This document shows positions 57,329 to 64,000 of a stretch of DNA of 64,000 nucleotides, one piece after another (the first letter of the stretch is position 1; the number at the start of each line of letters is the position of its first letter). The notes beneath the pieces were generated by a model. It saw nothing but the letters and a program-made list of their open reading frames with translations. It ran no database searches and was not told where the DNA came from. The position numbers and the translations under genes were made by a program. Origin of the DNA: Saprospiraceae bacterium (GTDB taxonomy: Bacteria > Bacteroidota > Bacteroidia > Chitinophagales > Saprospiraceae); NCBI GenBank assembly GCA_016714785.1, contig JADKCC010000034.1, positions 19,592-83,591 of the forward strand, given 5' to 3'.

Positions 57329-60086
57329 ATGAAAAACGTTTTAATCCTTTTGTTTTTGGTGTTTTGTGGTGTGGCAAGTGGTCAGATTATTGATTTTCCA
57401 GACCCGAATTTTAAGAATGCTTTGGTGAATACGAAGTGTGTGGATACGGATGGAAATGGTAGTATTGATGGAGATGCTGATTTGAATAATGATGGGGAGA
57501 TTGATGTTAGTGAGGTGTTAAAGGTCAAAAGATTGAATGTTGATAACCAAAATATTATAAGTTTAGAAGGTTTAACTTCATTAACCATTAAAGATCTATT
57601 ATCTTTAACTAGTTTAGTTTGCTCCAACAATGATTCATTACAAAATTTGACATTAGTAAACTTGCCAAAACTGTCTACTTTAAATTGCTCATCAACAGGT
57701 CTTATTTCATTAGAATTGAAGGATTTTGATTCCCTGAATAGATTGTAATAGTAAAGAACGTTAAAAACATTAAGTACCTAAATTACCGAAATTAACAACA
57801 TTCTTTTTTAAAAACTGGCTAATTTCTTAGAATTAAAACGCTTATTCATTATCTAACATAACACTAGATCAAACTTATAATCTAAAAAATAAAAACTTTA
57901 AAATTTATCTAAGCTTTTTGCTGTTGATTGTTCATATAAATTAAAAAATTGAAGTTCTAGATTTGCCCTTATTATCATGAATATAATGTTATGAAAACAG
58001 TTTTTGACATACACTTTCTTTAAATAATTAGTTATAATTGGTTAATTTGTCATTATATATTTAGATATAGATAATATTGAAATTGAACTGACTTTGTCGT
58101 CTGCCTAAACTATCTTCATTAATTCAAATGATTCTTTAAAATTTTTAAAACTAAGAAATTTACCTAAATTGTTAGAATTAAATGATAATAATACAGGCTA
58201 CATCTCTGTTTCGATGAAAGACTTACCGTCTTATTTAATTCGTAGAGATTTGGTTAACAACATTTGAAGGTGATATTTCTTTAAAGACTATGAGATTTAA
58301 GAAAATTTGTTTAGTTTATATGCGTTTTCTAGCTACCTGCTTTGAGTTTCCGTTGATTTAAAAATTTAGAAATTAAAAAATTTTTTTATTGCAATGACAA
58401 GCAAAGCTTTAAACTTTTAACTATTAATATCAATTTACCAAGTTTAACTGAATTTGAATGGTTCAACTAAGCAATTACTTTGAAATTAATAGACTTACCT
58501 TCATTATCAAGTTTCAATTGTGGCTATAAAGCATTAACTATTTGGCTTTATCAAATTTACCTAAAATTTCTACTTTATGTACAAATTCGGTTAACACACT
58601 TGAACCTAGATTAGCTTAATTTCGGAAATAACAAATACTTAAATTATTTAATAACTTTGTCAAATTTAGTTTAAACTCTATTCGCTTAAAAATATCTTTC
58701 GAGTAAATCAAGAGTAGCTTAAAAAGAGTTATTAAATCATAAATTCAAAATTAACTAAACTTATTGCACTTTGATCCTTTTATTGATTTTGGTGTTTAAA
58801 AGGAAATGTTAAGTTGGATGTCAAAAACAATGGTTCGATGATGAAGATAAAAAAATCTCTACAATTTGCAAAATTTGATATTTTGGACCTTCAAAACAGG
58901 TACTTATTTATTTGCTGGAAATGAAAATATGAAATTCCATTAAATTTAGGTATACATACGATTCCCAAAACGGGAAAATCAAGGGTTTATTTTTACTCCG
59001 CGAATATCACAAATTAGATATCAAGAAAGGTGACACCATCACCCAAAACTTCTGCATTACATCCAAAGGTATCTTCCGACAAACCAACATTACCGTCATA
59101 CCGCTCACACCACCTGCCAGACCAGGATTTGATGCGAAATACAAAATCATATGGGAAAATGTAGGCAATCAGATAGAAAGCGGTACGCTCAATTTTACAT
59201 ATGATGAGACATTATTGGATTATATCTCTGCAACTCATACGGCAGATCAAGTAGCAGATGGCATCGTCAAGTGGAATTTTACCAATCTCCTACCCTTCGA
59301 AAAAAGAGAAATCACCGTCACACTCAAAGTCAACCGACCTACAGATACACCTGCTGTCAATGCAGGAGATAAACTATATCTTACGGCATCTATCCTGGAC
59401 AATATCTTCACACTCGAAAATACCGTCGTCGGCTCTTACGACCCGAATGACAAAACATGTCTCCAAGGCGATCGCGTACATCCCGACATGATCGGCAAGT
59501 ACGTGGACTATCTCATCCGCTTTGAAAATACAGGCAACTACGCCGCAGAAAATGTAGTCGTCAAAGACATCATCGATACCAAAAGATTTGATGTATCGAC
59601 ACTACAAATCACTGATGCCAGCCACGAAGTATATACCCGTATTGAAGGAAATAAAGTAGAATTCATCTTTGAAAACATACAACTACCATTCGATGATGCC
59701 AATAATGATGGCTACATCGCCTTCAAAATCAAGACCTTACCAACTTTAGTCCTTGGTGACTCACTCAAAAACTAGCGGATATCTACTTCGATTATAACTT
59801 CCCGATCCGTACCAATGAAGCACAGACGACCGTAGCTTGCCCAGTTTTACCAAAGATATTACCACAGAAGTTAACATTTATCCTAAACCCCGTTTCTGAC
59901 ATCTTATATCTAGATACAAACGAAAACTGGACCAAAGCAGAAATCTATGACATATCTGGAAGGATTATGAGGTCTGTGTCCTTGGATGGTTTGACTATAG
60001 ATGTGAGTGGACTAGAAAGTGGCACGTATTTTATCAGATTAAAACATGGAGAGAAAGTAGGAGTTGTTAAGTTTGTGAAGATTTAG
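57329..60086 (+). pseudogene. Secreted LRR (type B) protein, heavily broken (array gene 5)
   Basis: The first 139 codons are intact: type 1 signal peptide, cap, EF-hand loop (DLNNDGEIDVSE) and a few type B LRRs. From 57749 to about 59030 the sequence still resembles the LRRs and linker of the gene at 51087 (for example SLTEFE-, NLPKIS- and CTFDP-like words) but in constantly changing frames, mostly through missing bases. From 59030 the DUF7619-like half is recognisable again, open from 59167 to 59775. It then shifts at about 59770, 59840 and 59885 before a normal T9SS end (EKVGVVKFVKI, stop 60086). Either it is a decayed copy or this stretch was poorly polished. Confidence 0.75.
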
Positions 60087-60148
60087 TTTATTGTTTACCT
60101 GCCTGCCTTCGGAGTCAGGCAAGTTGTTGAATCGTTTAATGTTTAGAT

Positions 60149-62604
60149 ATGAGAAGTGTATTATTGTTTTATTTTTTGGCTTTTTGCTTTGTTGGCTATA
60201 GCCAGATTATAAATTTTCCTGATCCTAATTTTAAAAATGCATTAGTGAATACTAAGTGTGTGGATACAAGTGAGTGATGGTGTTGGTGACATTGATGCTG
60301 ATTTGAATAATGATGGGGAGATAGATGTTAGTGAAGTGAAGCGAATAGATTTAAATGACTACAAATTCAATTTCAGTTTGGATGGTATTGAGAAATTTAT
60401 TAACTTAACTTGGTTGTCTTGCTTTGCTAATCAACTGACTTCATTGGATGTACAAGGTTTGATAAATTTGAAAAACCATAGTTGTAAAAAAACAACTACC
60501 ATTGAACTACAAGAATTGACAAATTTGAGATATCTAAACTGTAGTTTTAATCAAATGACTTCATTAGATGTACAAGGATTGATAAATTTGGAAACCTTAA
60601 TTTGTTTTAATAACCAACTGACTTCATTGGGTGTACAGGGATTTAAAAAATTGGAAACCCTATATTGCGGAAATAACCAACTGACTTCATTGGGTGTAAA
60701 AGGATTGATAAATTTGGAAACCTTAGAATGCGGAAATAACCAACTCACTTCATTGGATGTGCAAGGATTGATAAATTTAGAATCCCTAGATTGCGGTAGT
60801 AACCAACTGACTCATTGGATGTGCAAGTATTGATAAATTTGGAAACCTTAAATTGTTTTAATAACCAACTCACTTCATTGGATGTGCAGGGATTGATAAA
60901 TTTGAAAGGCTTATCTTGCTTTGATAATCAACTCACTTCATTGGATGTGCAGGGATTGATAAATTTGAAAGGCTTAGATTGTAATTCAAACCAACTGACT
61001 TCATTGGATGTACAAGGATTGATAAATTTGGAATCCCTATATTGCTATACAAATCAACTGACTTCATTAAATGTACAAGTTGGTACATTTGAAAAACTTA
61101 TCTTGCTTGATAATCAACTCGCTTCATTAGATATAAAAAGCACTAAAGTGATAATTATATATCTTTTGAATATAATGCAAATTTAAAATATATCTGTTGT
61201 AATGAAGAAAGAATCGAAGAAATAAAAAATTTGGCCATTTGGAACGGACAAAACTGTGAAGTAAATTCCTATTGTTCCTTCACACCAGGCGGTAATTTTT
61301 ATATACTAAATGGTGAAAACAAATATGATAAAAATAACAATGGATGTGACACTCAGGATATTAAAGTGCCAAATATTAAATACAATATTTCAAACGAAAA
61401 CATATCCGGTTTAACGATATCAAATATTACTGGAAATTATAGTATTCCAGTCCAAGAAGGCACCCACACCATCACCCCAATCCTCGAACATCCAAGTCAT
61501 TTCGAAGTTACACCAGCATCTTACACGGTCACTTTCCCATCCACATCCGACACCATCACCCAAGACTTCTGCATCACACCCAAAGGCATCTTCCGACAAA
61601 CCAACATCACCGTAATCCCACTCACGCCACCAGCGAGACCAGGATTTGATACCAAATACAAAATCGTATGGGAGAATGTAGGCAATCAAATAGAAAGCGG
61701 TACGCTCAATTTTACCTATGATGAGACATTATTGGATTATATCTCAGCAACTCAGACAGCAGATCAGATTGCCGATGGTATCGTTAAGTGGAATTTTAAT
61801 AATTTATTACCTTTCGAAAAAAGAGAAATCACTGTAACGCTCAAAGTCAACAGACCAACTGATACACCGGCCGTCAATGCAGGAGATAAGCTATATTTCA
61901 CAGCATCGATTCTTGACAATATCTTCACACTCGAGAATACGGTAGTGGGTTCTTACGACCCGAATGACAAAACATGTCTCCAGGGCGATCGTGTAAAACC
62001 AGATATGGTAGGCGAGTACGTGGACTATCTCATCCGCTTTGAAAATACAGGCAACTATGCCGCTGAAAATGTGGTAGTCAAAGATATCATCGATACCAAA
62101 ACCTTCGATGTGAGCACGCTGAAAATCACAGATGCCAGCCATGAAGTTTATACGCGTATAGAAGGTAACAAAGTAGAGTTCATCTTTGAAAACATACAAC
62201 TACCTTTCGACGATGCAAATAATGATGGTTACATCGCTTTCAAGATCAAGACCTTACCGAGTTTAGTACTGGGTGACTCACTAAAAAACCTCGCAGACAT
62301 CTATTTTGATTATAACTTTCCGATCCGAACCAATGAAACGCATACGACTGTAGCTTTGCCAGCATTCACCAAAGATATCACCAAAGAGGTTAAGATTTAT
62401 CCTAATCCCGTTACTGACATCTTGTACCTTGATACAGATGAAAACTGGAGTAAAGCAGAGATCTACGACATTTCTGGAAGGATTTTGAGATCAGTTTCTT
62501 TGGATAGTCAGTCTATAGATGTAAGTGGACTGGAAAGTGGGAGTTATTTTGTTAGATTGAGGAGTGGAGAGAATATTGGTCTTGTTAAGTTTGTGAAGAT
62601 TTAG
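60149..62604 (+). CDS. Secreted LRR (type A) protein with DUF7619-like domain and T9SS type A signal (array gene 6; at least three frameshifts)
   Basis: The ATG at 60149 starts a type 2 signal peptide (MRSVLLFYFLAFCFVGYSQ) and the cap; the frame then stops at about 60277. It resumes in another frame with GDIDADLNNDGEIDVSE and very regular type A LRRs (NQLTSLDVQGLINLETLDCG type, about twelve). A missing T at about 60812 (GACTCATT instead of GACTTCATT) and another shift near 61150-61160 break it again. From 61200 it is open to 62604: ICCNEERIEEIKN, the GGNFYILNGENKYDKNNNGC linker, the DUF7619-like half and a T9SS signal ending VKFVKI. Restored length is about 815 residues. Confidence 0.78.
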
Positions 62605-62663
62605 TTTTAGTGGTTTAATAGTTGAATCGTTTAGTGTATAGTCAATTAAAAATAAAAATAAAA

Positions 62664-64000
62664 ATGAGATATATAGCAGTTTTTTTAATCATGTTGGTCA
62701 TCACATCATTTTCATATTCACAAGATACAATTCCTCCTTCATTAAACGCTCTTACTATAAATCCAACTGTAGTAGATGTAAGTGATTCATCGAGTTGTAA
62801 GTGTTGTTATGTCCTTGTCGATGATATAAGTGGTATTCAAGGTACAGTTACTACGACTGCTTTTTCCAAATGGTACAATTTATTTTGGAGGAGCTTCTCT
62901 AGTTTCGGGAACTGCAAATAATGGTGTATGGAGCGCTTCTATTCCTGTCTCCTTGGGAATGCCAGTTGGATTCGCAAACATTAATGTTGGTATTGTAGAT
63001 GCTGTTGGTAACTGGCGTAATTATAATTTTCAAGATTTACAAAATTTGGGTTTTGATTTTGGCTTTGAAATTATTAATACCAATATACAAGATACCATTC
63101 CTCCTTCATTATTAGGTATTACCATAAATCCAACTGTAGTAGATGTAAGTGATTCATCGCAAATTGTAAGTGCTGTTATGTCCTTGTCCGATGATATAAG
63201 TGGTATTCAAGGTACAGTTACTACGACTGCTGTTTTTCCAAATGGTACAACTTACTTTGGCGGTGCTTCTCTAGTTTCAGGAACTTCAAATAGTGGTGTA
63301 TGGAGCGCTTCTATTCCTGTATCCTTTGGAATGCCAGTTGGATTCGCAAATATTAATGTTGGTATTGTAGATGCTGTTGGTAACAGGCGTAATTATAATT
63401 TTCAAGACTTACAAAATTTAGGTTTTGATTCTGGCTTTGAAATTGTTAATAACAAAACAAAAGACACAATTCCTCCCATATTACTAGCCATTTCCATAAA
63501 CCCAAAAGTAGTGGATGTAAGTGATTCATCACAAGTTGTTAGTGTTGTTATGTCCTTGTCCGATGATATTACTGGTATTCAAGGTACAGTTACTACGACT
63601 GCAGTTTTTCCAAATGGTACAACTTATTTTGGAGGAGCTTCTCTAGTTTCGGGAACTGCAAATAATGGTGTATGGGAGTTTCTATCCTGTTTCCTTGGGT
63701 ATGCCAGTTGGGTTCGCAAATATTAATGTAGGTATTGTAGATGCTGCTGGCAACAGGCGAAATTATAATTTTAATGACTTACGACAATTAGGCTTTGATT
63801 ATAATTTTGAAATTGTAAATTCGATTTTTAGAGTTAAAGGAGTATCAATTTTTGATGGAAATATAAATGGATGTGATAGTATTGATTTTAGAAGCCCGTA
63901 TATAAAATTTCGAATTACTAATGGAAATTATATTAACTCGTATATCTCAAAATCAGATGGCACTTATTTGATACCAAATCTTGATGGTAAGAACTTGATA
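62664..64000 (+). CDS. Secreted beta-repeat protein (array gene 7; runs off the window, frameshifted)
   Basis: A paralogue of the gene at 48587: signal peptide (MRYIAVFLIMLVITSFSYSQ), then three Ig-like repeats starting at 62724, 63091 and 63463 (DTIPPSL..ITINPTVVDVSD, VFPNGTTYFGGASLVSG). Shifts occur at about 62795-62870 in repeat 1 and at 63675-63695 in repeat 3. After them the sequence continues GMPVGFANINVG-like, then SIFRVKGVSIFDGNINGCDS and SDGTYLIPNLDGKNL, matching the linker of gene 2. The DUF7619-like and T9SS parts should follow beyond the window. Confidence 0.78.

Overview
The window looks like a Bacteroidota chromosome segment, most probably from the Saprospiria. It is AT-rich, has few Shine-Dalgarno sites, and uses promoters with a TAnnTTTG -7 element. 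It carries many secreted proteins with type IX secretion (T9SS) C-terminal signals of type A and type B, SprB repeats, a TamL lipoprotein and TamB. No rRNA, tRNA, CRISPR array, integrase or transposase was recognised.

Layout. 1-6.6 kb is mostly housekeeping: a queuosine-precursor transporter, a macro-domain protein, a polysaccharide flippase overlapping prmC, and a TrmH/SpoU methyltransferase divergent from tamL. 7-21.6 kb carries three giant T9SS cargo proteins (a HYR/dockerin adhesin, a 13-unit SprB-repeat protein with a CxxCH N-terminus, and a type B sorted protein coupled to ribE), plus a photolyase and a lipoprotein. 21.9-29 kb has an ArsR/SRPBCC operon with visible decay, an ECF sigma / membrane protein / beta-barrel operon, and TerC. 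29-38.4 kb has tamB, a DUF937-OmpA protein, a possible small RNA, and a membrane protein / histidine kinase / NarL-type regulator operon. 38.5-47.2 kb is accessory: a tandem array of hairpin-rich repeats followed by gene fragments, methyltransferases, two propeller lipoproteins, an orphan ParD and an APH-like kinase.

47.2-64 kb is the standout. Seven consecutive genes, all on the + strand, encode secreted proteins. Six share a near-constant C-terminal half (a DUF7619/DUF11-like domain plus a T9SS type A signal). Their N-terminal halves come in three exchangeable classes: 122-aa beta repeats, LRR type A, and LRR type B. Two signal-peptide/EF-hand cassettes are combined with the two LRR types in all four possible ways. 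This looks like a shuffling reservoir of surface proteins.

Sequence quality. At least five otherwise intact genes (7.1, 12.3, 14.4, 34.1 and 54.3 kb) are each broken by one missing base in a short homopolymer, and the array from 57 to 64 kb is much worse. This fits uncorrected long-read homopolymer errors, so I annotate these as single genes spanning the shift and state where it lies. Other lesions are not of that kind and look like real decay: an in-frame TAG in arsR, an internal deletion in an AHSA1 gene, a ParE stub and a truncated VOC gene.
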